A DNA stretch of 64,000 bases from Pogostemon cablin (lineage: Eukaryota > Streptophyta > Magnoliopsida > Lamiales > Lamiaceae), in the NCBI GenBank assembly GCA_023678885.1, contig CM043001.1, positions 1,622,001 through 1,686,000 of the forward strand. Reading direction: 5' to 3'. Shown in pieces: positions 21,901-33,093 of this stretch. The position numbers and the translations under genes are program-made. Position 1 is the stretch's first letter, and each line of letters opens with the position of its first letter. Below the pieces are notes generated by a model. That model searched no databases, was not told the origin of the DNA, and saw only the letters and a list, made by a program, of their open reading frames with translations.

Positions 21901-23210
21901 CGGTTGGAGAAAATTGGGGCACGTGAATTTCCAAGTAGAATGCTTTGTAGATTATCTAGAGATCTAAGTTACTGATAATTTAGTAGCTTGTCAGTTGGTT
22001 TAATGATTTTTCTTAAAGCGATAATTTAGTAGCTTGTCAGTTGGTTTAATGATTTTTCTTAAAGCAGTCATTTCTTTTTACTACTCCATTAGTAGTCCAG
22101 ATCAGAGAGAGTTTATTTTGTTTTTTTTTTTTTTTTTTGTTTTTTTTTTTTTCTTTCTGTCAGGATATGATTTGGACTGTATTTGAACAAAAGATTAACG
22201 CAAAGATGGTACAGCACACTGCTTTTTCCAGTCCATACTCTGGTATAACAGTTAAGCTCGCCTTTCAATTCTGCAATCATACAATCTTGGTTGACCGCAT
22301 TTTCTGGTAAACAATTTGGGGATAGGACAAGCACTTGCAATTTTCAAAACTAAAGCAGCAGCAGATAATGTCATTTCAGAGTTGTCCAGGAGATGTCTCA
22401 TGCAGGGTGATAGAAGGTAAAATTTTCTGTTTTTATTTTCAATCAACACCCGACTTGGTCCAAGTAGTTACTAGTTGTTGCTCCATCATTTGTTATTTTC
22501 CAGTAGTGTTATTTTGGTATGAGAGGGAGAATTTTAAGAAAATAATAACGGACATCTATTTTTCTGATTTCTGTTAATAGTTTCTGGCTGCTTTCTGCAA
22601 AGGCCAATTGTTGGTAGAATAAAAGTACCGTTAAATTCTGTTCCCTCTATGGATAGAGCTCGACTTCAGCAGAGGCAAACCGAAGATAGAGTAATTCCTC
22701 TAATTTATTCACTCTTTCTTTCTGTGGGCTTTCGCTAATCTTTGGAGGTCACTAATTGTTCCATTCTGAAGAGAAATGCAGTGGCAACATCTCATTTCTC
22801 TCAGGGCAACACGATCGAGTGGCGTCTACTTCAAGAGCGATCAGATCTATGGTGGAAAGCTTTGTATGAGGTAATTATAGAATGTGACAAATATCATACT
22901 CCTTTCATCCACCAAAATTAGTTACATACCGTTTACGGAAACTCCTCTATCGCACTGCACTTACTTTATTGAAAGTGTGCTCACTTACATTTAATACTTC
23001 CTACATTAAAATATACTTTTTTTCTTAAATCCTGTGTCCAATATTTTGTAACTAAATTTGTTGAACGGAGGGAGTATAAGTATGAGTATTGTGATCATAC
23101 TGCAGTAAAGTGAAGTCGAGAAGTGTTCATATCTTCTTTTACTGTTGTAGGGACAAGGCAAAGAGATTAAAGCCTTGCTGAAACAGATGAAGATCAATCC
23201 CAAGGAATGA
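15996..23210 (+). CDS. ANTI-SILENCING 1-like BAH + RRM protein, interrupted by one in-frame stop
   Basis: Twelve coding exons: 15996-16310, 17359-17527, 18476-18595, 19384-19542, 19616-19971, 20313-20339, 21198-21293, 22164-22242, 22326-22416, 22603-22690, 22805-22870, 23151-23210. All junctions are GT-AG and phases agree. The spliced frame is 1626 nt (541 codons plus stop). Residues 20-165 form a BAH domain (SFTFDGIEYFLHDCVYM, VEVVWFFRPSEIANW, GKCNVVCSSK, ADYIFSRTFDV). Residues 165-375 are a basic, low-complexity linker with three 22-residue repeats. Residues 395-470 look like an RRM (NLIVLENLD, QALAIFKTKAAADNVI). This is the architecture of ASI1, a chromatin and RNA-binding protein that protects transcripts with heterochromatic introns from early polyadenylation. 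Codon 56 is TAG (16161-16163), where paralogues have Glu after IW. It would cut the protein inside BAH, and the next in-frame Met lies beyond that domain. Either this copy is recently inactivated or the base is a sequence error. Confidence 0.82.
16161..16163 (+). other. premature TAG in the BAH exon of the ASI1-like gene
   Basis: The frame reads IGKLVRIW, then TAG, then TESHEKRVEVVWFF. The flanking residues on both sides are conserved BAH sequence, so this is an in-frame nonsense codon and not an exon end. A single G-to-T change (GAG to TAG) explains it. The nearby GTAAGT (16141) cannot splice it out, because joining to the next acceptor would shift the frame. Confidence 0.8.
19624..19821 (+). 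repeat. three 66-bp coding repeats in the ASI1-like gene
   Basis: Units start at 19624, 19690 and 19756. Each encodes 22 residues with the core LPPSIVSTQQKRIITKDS. The period is a multiple of three, so the frame is kept. Units differ at a few positions (T/A, K/Q, D/E). The repeats lie in the disordered linker between BAH and RRM. Confidence 0.9.
21466..21683. mobile_element. Mutator-like MITE in ASI1-like intron 7
   Basis: 218 bp with imperfect inverted ends of about 35 bp (CTTCTGTGCCACTTTGGTGT on the left, its diverged complement on the right). It is flanked by the direct repeat CAACATATGG at 21456-21465 and 21684-21693. A 9-10-bp duplication points to the Mutator superfamily. It lies in the intron between the 21198-21293 and 22164-22242 exons. 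Confidence 0.75.
21974..22065. repeat. 46-bp tandem duplication in ASI1-like intron 7
   Basis: GATAATTTAGTAGCTTGTCA... occurs at 21974 and again at 22020, nearly identical. It is followed by a T-rich tract (about 22117-22155) before the next acceptor. Confidence 0.85.
22897..23076. mobile_element. Stowaway MITE in ASI1-like intron 11
   Basis: 180 bp with clear inverted ends. The left starts TACTCCTTTCATCC and reaches TTAGTTAC. The right is GTAACTAAATTTGTTGAACG followed by GAGGGAGTA. TA target at both edges. It sits between the last two exons and leaves their splice sites intact. Confidence 0.8.
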
Positions 23211-24889
23211 GGGGACATAATTGCAGTTCAACATGTAAGAAATCTCCTTCCATCAGCTCTTAAAATTATTATCAGCTGTTCTAAAGATGTGCTTTCAATG
23301 AAATTCAACCATAATTCAAGCCACCTCTCTATAAAACCACTTGATCCTTATCGCATCTCATGCCACACACCCACCCGCCCGCGTGCACCTAATTGGATCT
23401 ATGTGCAATATTACATGATACGAAAACTAAATCCTGAATTCTGAACCGCATCTTTAGTTCCTATGTTTAAGTAAAACTGCACGGGAAATATTGCATACAA
23501 GTGTCTGTGTTACGTAAAAATGACAAATGTTACTCCTTAAATTAATAATTTCCTGTGTGTAACAATATACTATTATGTTTTTTTGGCAGGAGGAAGTAGT
23601 AATTTTGTGCATATGTGAAAGGGAAATAGTGGGTGTTCCCCAATTTTTGGACAGTATATGAAGCAACACCTCCACCAAGTTAAGGTTGTGTAGATTTGAT
23701 CTGAATCTGGTGTTGGTTTCTTGTACAGCTAATGAAAGTTGCATATAATCACTAATCAAGTGACTCTAGGGCAAATAGGTGGTTGTTTTTGTCCTAACTT
23801 TCTTTTGTCTACCTAAAAATACAAATCAGTAATCATATAGTATTAAATCTGAGTATGATCCCTCTCATTTGAAAGAGGAATAGATGAATTTCTTTATAAT
23901 TGGAATCAAACCCATAAAGTAACAAACAATTTTTTCTTTTTCTTTTTTCAATTTTATTTTCATTCCCATTTCTTCTTTCAAAAGTACCCAAGACCCCTTC
24001 ATTTCTTTTCAATATCATTCAAATAACTTTTTCATTCTTTATTAATTTACGAAACAAACTAAATTATTAGGTTGGAAAAAATAAGTATTCATATGTATAA
24101 AGAGTACAAAATACAATGTTAAGCAATATGGCATTTATTTTTAAAAGTATAACCATTTCTCCTTATGATTGAGTTTAATTGTGTTGAGAGAAAATGAGAT
24201 CTCAAGATTTGATCAAACGGAAAATGGATCAACTGTAACGGATTTTAGATTTGTGTTTAATTTGAGAATGAGATCTCAAGATTTTGAGCAAATGGGAATT
24301 TGATCAAATTGAATATATTTTAGTGTTGTACAATATCATGCAAATTAAATTTTGTAACGAGTTTTATGTTAGTATTTTTTAAAAATAAAAAGTGGAATAT
24401 ACAAAAAAATTCATATATTAAGAAACTAAATTTGGAGCCTAATCTTTTGGTTTTGAACCAAGATTTTTTTAATCTTTGATTGATATCCGTGATCATGCAC
24501 TTAAAATCAAATCAAAAATCAAAAATATATATAAATAAATTGAAAATTTGATTGTTTATTGTCAGATAGCAACCATTATTTTTTTAGAATGATTTATGAT
24601 TTACCTAGTAAAAAATAAACTATGAAGAGAATTTCAAACTTGATAAAGATTAAATCTAAAACAATCATTGCTTCTTTCTCAAATTTCCATACAACCTTAC
24701 ATTATATCCAACCATAATAATAATCGACCACAAATTATTGCACGTTAATAATTAAGTAATTACCTTAATATTTATTTACCTTAATTTTTTTTTGTTAATT
24801 TTTTTTTAATAAAATCGTATGGAAATTCAGAAATCAAGAAAATTTACAAAAGTACAAAAAAAGATTTAGATATACGAAACGAAACAAAA
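23211..24889. other. intergenic DNA between the ASI1-like and MAP65-5 genes
   Basis: Contains the ASI1-like 3' untranslated region and AT-rich DNA, with a partly duplicated stretch around AATGAGATCTCAAGATTTTGA (24190-24310). No gene or clear element is visible. Confidence 0.55.
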
Positions 24890-24897
24890 GCTTCCCG

Positions 24898-26052
24898 TAG
24901 GGCTGGGGAAAAATACCGAAATTTTGGTATACCGCCCTTATCATAACGAAAAATACCGATTTTACCGAAATTTTAGGTATGCCGAAATTTTTGGTAAGGT
25001 ATGATACCGTATTGAAATTTTTGGTATGATAAAGGTATATAAATAATCAATACCGCGATATTTTGGTATATGCCGAAATACCGTAAAATATTCAATTTTT
25101 TGAGTTATATGATACGATATTACCATATTAGATGATACATACAATTATAATTATTATTTATGTATTATAATTTTTAATTAAATTATATATATACACTATT
25201 TTATTAAAGATTAAATCTAAAATCCTACTGTATATTTCTTCATAATTATAAATTATTGATAAAGATCATTGACTTACATGATATTAGTACTTATTTGTTA
25301 ATTAAGTAATTCTATGTATATGAAAATTTAAAAGTGTTGATTTTAATATAAGTTCCATATATTTTTGTGTAGATCTCTTAGGTATTATTTATTTAATGAC
25401 AAACACTTTGTAAAACGGGTTTAGATATATTAATTATGTAAACTCGGTTACTGTTTAGTACATAAAAAATTACTCTTTAGAACATGAATTGTTACTTTTT
25501 AAATTAAAAAATTACTCTTCAAATTCTTGTAAATCCCGATGTATCGATTACTTTAAGTACATAAAAAATTACTTTTTAGAGATACGAATTATTACTCTAT
25601 TGTGTAAAAATTATTACTCTTCAAAGAGTTATTTTTATATATTAAAGAGTAATATTAAAAAATAAGGCTTACCTGTAAACCAGGTTTTCATGAGACTTAC
25701 TCTTATTTAATTTGGTCGTTTGTAGATATATTTTTGAATTTGTTATTTATTAGAGTATGTTTTATAGCTATCTTTCACTAATCTAGTACATGATTTTTAT
25801 AAGATTTATTGAATTTTAGATGTATAACGGTATAGCAAATTATGTAATAGGATGATATATACCGATATTTTAGGTATGGTATGGCATACCGAAATATTGG
25901 TAAGCAGAAGGTATACTATTTTCTTATACCGAAATATTGGTATACCGAACTAAGGTATACCGAAAGTTTAGGTAAGGTAACGGTATGATTTTTTAAATAC
26001 CGAAAATTTCGGTACGGTATATGGTATGACCAAAAATCTTCGCCCACCCCTA
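24898..26052. mobile_element. non-autonomous hAT element
   Basis: 1155 bp starting TAGGGCTGGGGAAAA and ending TTCGCCCACCCCTA, which are inverted repeats. It is flanked by a perfect 8-bp duplication GCTTCCCG (24890-24897 and 26053-26060), the hallmark of hAT transposition. Sub-terminal regions are dense in ACCGAAATTTTGGTA/TACCG motifs on both strands, typical hAT transposase-binding clusters. The interior is AT-rich without a transposase. It ends 284 bp before the MAP65-5 start codon. Confidence 0.9.
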
Positions 26053-26289
26053 GCTTCCCGCCAAAAAAGAATTCAGAATTTCCACCGTTTTTTTAATAAA
26101 TAAATATATAAATAAATATTTTATTCCCAAAATGCCCTTCCTGTTCTTTCGCCTTTCCGTTTCTTTCTCTCACGAAATTCGAATCTACAGGTAATAATTG
26201 GTCCTATGATTTGCAACTGAAATCTCGAAATGGAAATGGAAATGGAGATTCCGATCAATTTTCTACTCCCTCACTACTGCACTAATATC

Positions 26290-26297
26290 TAGGGTTT
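26290..26297 (-). promoter_or_regulatory. TAGGGTTT (reverse telo-box) in the MAP65-5 leader
   Basis: TAGGGTTT lies 40 bp upstream of the ATG, near a pyrimidine-rich TTCTTCCTCTCTCTC stretch. Telo-boxes occur in promoters of genes expressed in dividing cells, which suits a microtubule cross-linker. The call is motif-only. Confidence 0.35.
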
Positions 26298-26336
26298 CCA
26301 TTTTCTCATCTTCTTCCTCTCTCTCAATTCACCGCC

Positions 26337-29300
26337 ATGTCTGTTGCTGCTGCTACGAACATTTCCTCGCCTCTATCTCTCTCGAAATCGGCCAGCACCA
26401 CCTGCGCTTCTCTCCTCCACGAGCTTCAGGTGATTTTTTTCGGAGTTTTTAGTCCGGTTTTTGTCCAGAGTTCATGTAATTTTACGTGTTTGCACTGTTC
26501 AAATGTTTGGTGTTGTGTGAATTTTGTGTGTTGAATGTCGCATTGTTCTTAGGGTTTAAGGGAAAAAGAAATCTTGTTTTTGTATTTCCTGTTTGGAATT
26601 TATTTTGTTGAACAATTTACTTATCGATTTGGTGCAATAGGAAATATGGGACGAAATTGGAGAAAGCGACGGCGAGAGGGATAAGATGCTTCTCCAGTTG
26701 GAACAGGAATGCCTTGATATATATCGTAGGAAGGTGGAAAGAAGCAGGAAGTACAAGGCTGAATTACATCAGTCTTTGGCTGAATTTGAAGCTGAAATCG
26801 CTCATCTTACTTCTGCACTTGGAGAACGAGTTTCCGTGACTCGGGTTTGCTCCCTTTTTCTTTCTTTTGTTGTTATAGACTAGCCTTCTCTCCAGCCCTT
26901 CTTTAGTACTTTTAGATAGAGAATAATTTGGGATTTGCTAATCAATAGTTTTCTCTTCTTTCGCATTAAATATTTGTTGCTTCTTCATACTTATGCTTTT
27001 AATTTTTTAATTCAGTATGAAGAGATGAAGGGCAATCTTAAGAATCAAATATCTCTTATAAGCCCCACAGTGGAGAATCTGAGGCTAAAGAAACAAGAGA
27101 GAGTAAATGAGTTTAAAGATGTAGAACTCCAGATTGCTCTGATCTGTGCAGAAATAGCAGGGAGTGATACAAAATTAGATTCTAATGGAGTTCAAGTGGA
27201 TAGACTGGACCTGACAACCAAGAAGTTGGGAGAGCTGAAGTCTCACCTCCAAGAGCTTCAGTTTGAAAGGGTTTGAATATTCTGGATTCATAAGTTTTAA
27301 GATTAGACAGTTTTTTGCAAGTTTGTTTACAAAAGACTTTGGTTATTTGCAGAATCTTCGGTTGCAAAAAGTTAGTATCCATGTCAACGCAATCCACCAA
27401 CTCTCAGTTGTCATGTCTCTAGATTTTAAAAAGATGATGACAAAAATTCATCCGAGTCTTGTTGATACTGTTGATGAGTCAAAGAGCATAAGCAATGAAA
27501 CACTTGCTAGATTAACCAGTGAAATGAATTCACTGATTCAAGAGAAACATCAGCGGTTACTGAAGGTGATCCCTTAGCAACTTTATTTAACTAATGTTTT
27601 GCATGGTGGACTTTATGTGTTTGTTGTATTATCACTAAATGAAGTGTAATGAACAGAGTATTTTCATGAATTTATTTCTTATGTAGAATTTTAACTTTTC
27701 CTGTTAGAATGTGGAAACTATTTCTTTCAGCTCAGATTTGACTTCCGTTCATCATTGAACTGCATCAATCTGTTGCATTTCAATATATCATTTCATTTCA
27801 TTTCATCAACACTCATTCCAACTGTGCGAAATATCGTTTGAGCCAAATCTTACAATTTTAGGTGGAATGATCGTTCATCTGTAGCAATTGTTTGTTTGTT
27901 ATTTTAATTTTTAATATTTTTTAAAAAAATCTGAATATGCCAGACCAGGTATCATAAATGATAACTAACAACTTTTGACCCCTGGTTAGAATTAAATTCT
28001 TCTGTCTTGAGGGCTTTAATTTTTTGTTTCCAAAATGACAATCAATCATGCTGACTTGTACTCTACAGTGGTAGAAATTATTTGGAGATGGTCAACTTTC
28101 GCAAGTTGTTCTTTTGACCTGCTCACTGCTTTATTTCCATGCAGCTACAAGATCTTGGCAGAACTCTTACAGAACTCTGGAGTCTCATGGATATGCCTAT
28201 TCAGGAGCAAAAAATATTTGATCACGTCACTTGCTTAATAAATTCCACTGCAGATGAGGTTTTGATTCCTGGATCTCTATCAGTTGATGTCATTGAACAG
28301 GTCCTTCTTTTTCCTTTAAAATGTGTTTTTTATGTTGTGAATCTTACAAATTCTTACTCCTGCAATTTTAGAACATTACAGGCTGAAATTGAAGTCGAAC
28401 GTCTAAATGTTTTGAAATCAACGAAGATGAAGGAGCTTATATTCAGGAGGCAGTCTGAATTAGAAGAGATATACAAAGGCGTTCATATGGACATTGATGC
28501 TGATAAAGCATGGCAGCTTCTCATTAATCTTGTGGAATCTGGTCTGGTTTTTTTTTCTCATTTTGGCTAAGAATTGCTTATTTACCTATTAGATTATACG
28601 AGTTCATTTCATCCTCTCTGGCTTTGCAGAAGATAGATGATTTTGCTTATGTTTTGGTTCTTCTTTGATGATCACTTGCCACCTTTTGTCTTTTGAATTC
28701 TCTAGGTACAATTAGGGGTTATCTACACTCTTTTTGGTTTTCCTCTATTAGGGGATGGGGAAATTTTTGCATACTTGAGTGTCAGCTTTTTTCACATAGT
28801 GCTTCTGCCCAAAGGCATTTTCTGTTGTTGATGAGAGGACAAATAAAAGGTCCTGTTTGCATAAATAAAAAATTTGTGTTTAATAAGCTAGTTTAAGCAT
28901 ATGACTGCAGGGCTGGATCCTAACCTCTGTTGCCATGCATTCTTCAACTACAGAAATTTGATTCTACAATAAATAGTAATTGATTAAGCAAGTCTAACCT
29001 TTGATTTCTTGGTTTGCCTTGAGTATGTTGTGTTTTCAAAATTCCTTGGCGGAAAAAGATGCCCCATTGGTCCCCGCATCAAGATTTGTTAACCTAGCAA
29101 AAAACTTTGTAATGGTTAGTTGATGACTTGAGTGGAAGTATATTAGGTGAATTGTAACGTTATGTTGTAGGAATCTTAACATATTAGCAAATTGTACTGT
29201 ACATTATTTTTTCTTGATTCACCCTTCTAAGTTCTATCTACTTAACCAATCAAGTATCTCCTTTCCGGAAAATATTTTTTTACTCCACAATTACCTCATT

Positions 29301-31232
29301 TATGATTGTCTTCTTGCTTGCTTATGATTGTACCGTCTTGCTTATGTTAGGCCTATAAGTTAGAGAGCTCTAACTTCACCTAAAACCATGGCTGAAGGTG
29401 AAGGGTTGACCCCCACTTATATGTCCTTCCACCCTTGTGTGTGGAACCGGTGTGGGAAATCATAACAGCTTACTCCTTGTGATACCCTCTGCTCCCTGAA
29501 AAGATCGTGATGAACATTCTTATAAAGAGTGAAAAACGAAAATGCTTTGCCAATGTTGAACACTTGCTCTTGGTTTTTGTCTAGAGATAATTCAAGATAA
29601 CTCAACCACTTTATTGCACAAGTGCAGGTACTAATGATCTTTCTGAGCTTTTATCAAGTATGGATGATCAGATTGCAATAGCCAAAGAACAGGCTCAAAG
29701 CAGGAAGGATATTTTGGACAAGGTGGAGAAATGGAAACATGCATCTGAAGAGGAAAGCTGGCTTGATGAGTATGAAAGAGTAATACATTTTTCTTACTGC
29801 TTTAATTCTTTGTCACCATGCCATTAATTCATCTGGTAATGCTTCTAAAGAAACTCTGATAATTTTTAGGTTCTTTGTAGTTAATGGCTTGAACACACAC
29901 TTTTTGGAACTAAAAAAACTTCAATGTAATTTAGTTCTAAAAATGTAGCAGTCAGTCATTCATATCATCAGTGGCAGATGTGTAGTATTTGTTCCATAAA
30001 ACATTTATAACATTATTCACTGCTTATTGTCGTATCGGACATGCTATATTCCTAGTGTAGGAAGCGATCCAGAGGTTCTGTTCATGAGGTGTCATTTTCC
30101 CCTATCTCTAGTTTTATCCCTATACTTTTGTTCTTAGTAGTTGGCAACATATTTTTATTGGATAAACATTCTTTTATGAATCTAATCATTTTTTCCTATA
30201 GTTCCCATATAAACATTGATCTTTCTTTTTCCACAAGGATGACAATCGTTATAGTGCTGGAAGAGGAGTGCACAAAAATTTGAAACGTGCTGAGAAAGCT
30301 AGAATTTTGGTCAGCAAAATACCAAGTGAGATTCTGTTTTGAATCATTCTATTAGATACCTTTTCTTTTTCTGCAATTATGTCTTGAGAAAGTACTCTTT
30401 TTCATCATTTATTTATTTTTGGTTTACTAAATATTTATTTGAATTCATTCATTTCAAGGTAGTATCTAAATACTGATCTCTATTGATCACCATTATAGAA
30501 GTCTTGTAATACATATTTTAGGGTGTTTTCTACTTTTCAGATTTCTTGAAATATTTACATCTCATGCATATCCAGCTTGTTCATTCTTTAAACTAATCCG
30601 AGTTTTACGATTGGGAAAGTTGATTCTGTTGAAACTACATTGCAGCACTTGTTGAGAGTTTAACCACAAAAGTAAAGGCCTGGCAACAAGAGAAAGGAAT
30701 GCCATTTTTATACAATAAGGTAAACACAGCTATATACAATAAAATGAATAAATATATGCATCATTTTTCAGAATGCTTTCTTATAAAATTGACATCCTAT
30801 GTCTTTCTTCCCTTCTTTTGTTATACAGGCTCCTTTACTGCACACATTGGAGGAATTTACCATTTCAAGACAAGCCAAAGAAGAGGAGAAACGCAGATCA
30901 AGAGTATGTTGTTTCCATTACACGATTTTTCTTGTTTTTATAATGAGCATTCTCAACTTCTTTTCCTACTTAATCAGGAACAAAAGAAACTGCAAGATCA
31001 ACTAGCTACAGAACAAGAAGCACTGTTTGGTTCAAAGCCAAGTATAAAGAAACCGTTGGGTCAGAGCACGTATGCGAACACGATGATTTCTACTCCAAAT
31101 AGTCGTCGTGTGGGGACTCCTATGCCTCGTCTGGGAATCTCGGGTGGTAACGGAAGGAGAGATAGTGGTAGGGTGGGTACTGTGATTCCCATAAACTATG
31201 TAGCTCTCTCGAAAGATGATAGAGGAGGCTAG
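26337..31232 (+). CDS. MAP65-5: 65-kDa microtubule-associated protein, MAP65-5 type (574 aa)
   Basis: Eleven exons: 26337-26429, 26641-26844, 27016-27270, 27353-27565, 28145-28300, 28382-28541, 29628-29779, 30238-30325, 30646-30719, 30829-30903, 30978-31232. All are GT-AG and in phase, giving 1725 nt. The family (PRC1/Ase1/MAP65) forms antiparallel dimers that bundle microtubules in cortical arrays and the phragmoplast. Residues 20-100 (CASLLHELQEIWDEIGE, LLQLEQECLDIYRRKV) and 100-255 are the coiled-coil dimerisation and rod region. Residues about 330-470 hold the conserved microtubule-binding spectrin-like part (MKELIFRRQSELEEIY, NLKRAEKARILVSKIP, VKAWQQEKGMPFLY). Residues 490-574 are a basic, flexible tail ending in VIPINYVALSKDD, characteristic of MAP65-5. 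Length is normal and the gene is intact. A Ser/Thr-rich N-terminus precedes the first helix. Confidence 0.93.
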
Positions 31233-31351
31233 ATGAAAAGAGCTAGAAAATCACTGCTTGATTGCTAGAGCTTCATGTACAGGTTCTGAGGCTAGATGAA
31301 AAGAGCTAGAAAATCACTGCTTGATTGCTAGTGCTTCATGTACAGGTTCTG
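31228..31351 (+). repeat. 62-bp tandem duplication over the MAP65-5 stop/3' UTR
   Basis: The block GGCTAGATGAAAAGAGCTAG...TGTACAGGTTCTG occurs twice, starting at about 31228 and 31290. One A/T difference is visible (CTAGAGCTTC against CTAGTGCTTC). The first copy includes the stop codon. Confidence 0.85.
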
Positions 31352-31747
31352 CTGATTGATTGCACTATTACCATTTGATTCTCTTTCGACTTATACTTGA
31401 GACGAAATAAGAGATGAAACACCAACATATCTCCGAACGATCGATGTGTGATCGACTAGTTATCGAATATCACGGTTCATTTTCATGTATATCTACATAT
31501 GGTTATTCTGCATGAATTGGTATATCACTGCCTTGAATATAATGCAACTCAAGTAGGTGTTTCATGTGGAGTATGTACCTAATTACTTTTGTGGAAGTTC
31601 TCGAGAAGAAATTAAAAAATTAAAATTAAAATCATTTGATGATCAGAAGCAATCTCAATTTATCAACGATCCTTATCTTTTTACATGCGTCTTGTTTTGG
31701 ATTATATATGTATATGGAGATTCGAATTTCTTTAGTGTAATGTGAAG

Positions 31748-31828
31748 TACTCTCTCCGTCCCCCACAAGGAATGTATTTTTCGTTTGTCTCAAACAAGAG
31801 GTGCACTTGTGATGGGACGGAGAGAGTA
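31748..31828. mobile_element. minimal Stowaway-type MITE (81 bp)
   Basis: TACTCTCTCCGTCCC on the left and GGGACGGAGAGAGTA on the right form perfect inverted ends with TA targets around a 50-bp interior. Confidence 0.7.
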
Positions 31829-32600
31829 TTTATTTTGAGATTTTGAGTATGAGAATTTTTTTATTTTTTATCTTTTAAAATGAAATCAATATGCAATATT
31901 GTACTAAATGAATTGATATTCTGGATTCGCTGCACATGTTTCCTAATGAATGAATGTTACATTTATATACTCAGCTCATAATAATAAAAAAAAAAAGAAT
32001 TACTAGGAAATGTTTTACAAGTTTTTATTCATTTATATATGGAGTATATTTTTATTAATAAGTTATTATATATGTTTGTGCATTCAGATATGCACATGAT
32101 AATCATGAAGTTGTTCTTTTGTTTTTTTTTTAATAAAACATTATGAAGTTGATCTCAAGTTAAGAGAGATTCCAATCACAACTATGTTTGAGTATTCTAT
32201 ATACCTTAAAATGACAAATTAATGTAAAAGGAATAATAGATGGAGAATAGGAATCGCATTATAACATGTACTTTGCATATTTACATCATATATTCGATTC
32301 CATCTACTCAAACATGTAAACATTATTCTGTACATGTAGATTCAACTAAATTATTCTCCACTTAATCAAACTTTGCTAATAAATTTGGATTGAATTGAAC
32401 CCCTAATTAGCAATCCCTCCTCCCGAATAGCAACATTTTACTATATTAGGCGTTCCGTTCAAATTGTACAATTTTCCTCTTTTAGTAAAAAGAGCACAGC
32501 AGTGGACTACCACTACTCATCACATATCTCTAATCCACATACACACTTTACATAAAATAATAATACTCCTTAATCTACGTACAAAAAGCAAATACACCTA

Positions 32601-32735
32601 TTTGCTCGGGACGGAGGGAGTAAACTGTTTCTTTAATCAACAATTTATGTCATTAAAAAGTACTCCCTCCCCTGTTTGCCCGGGACGGAGGGAATACACT
32701 GTTTCTTTAATCAATAATTTATGCCATTAAAGAGT
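32601..32735. repeat. 74-bp tandem duplication with MITE-end motifs
   Basis: TTTGCTCGGGACGGAGGGAG at 32601 and TTTGCCCGGGACGGAGGGAA at 32675 are each followed by ACTGTTTCTTTAATCAAYAA. The GGGACGGAGGGA core is a Stowaway terminus, so this is probably a duplicated element end. Confidence 0.7.
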
Positions 32736-32793
32736 TGTCCTATAAAAGTTAACACATTTTCTTTTTAGGTACATATGATCCACACAAAATAAT

Positions 32794-33093
32794 TACTCTC
32801 TCCGTTCCAAAAATACTTGCGCACTTTCTATTTTGCTTCGTCCCATAAATACTTGTACACCCGAAAAATGAAAACAATATATTATAATATCAATAACCTT
32901 ATAATACTACAATATTACAAGAATATCCAATTTCTTACTTACAATCTAGTCAAAGTCAACTATATCATACATTTTATTCTATTCAATTACCAAAAATATC
33001 ACTTCTCTTTCTTACGTCATTACAACAAAATGTTACTTTTGTTAAATTACGTGCCACTAAATACGTGCATGTATTCCTGGAACGGAGGGAGTA
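32794..33093. mobile_element. Stowaway MITE
   Basis: Left end TACTCTCTCCGTTCCAAAAA, right end CTGGAACGGAGGGAGTA. The roughly 300-bp AT-rich interior has no coding capacity. Confidence 0.7.

Noticed and set aside
29340..29480. Near-palindromic CTTCACC...GGTGAAG stretch in MAP65-5 intron 6, considered as a small retroelement
   Set aside because: No ends, duplication or second copy in the window. It could be an old repeat scrap but cannot be supported.
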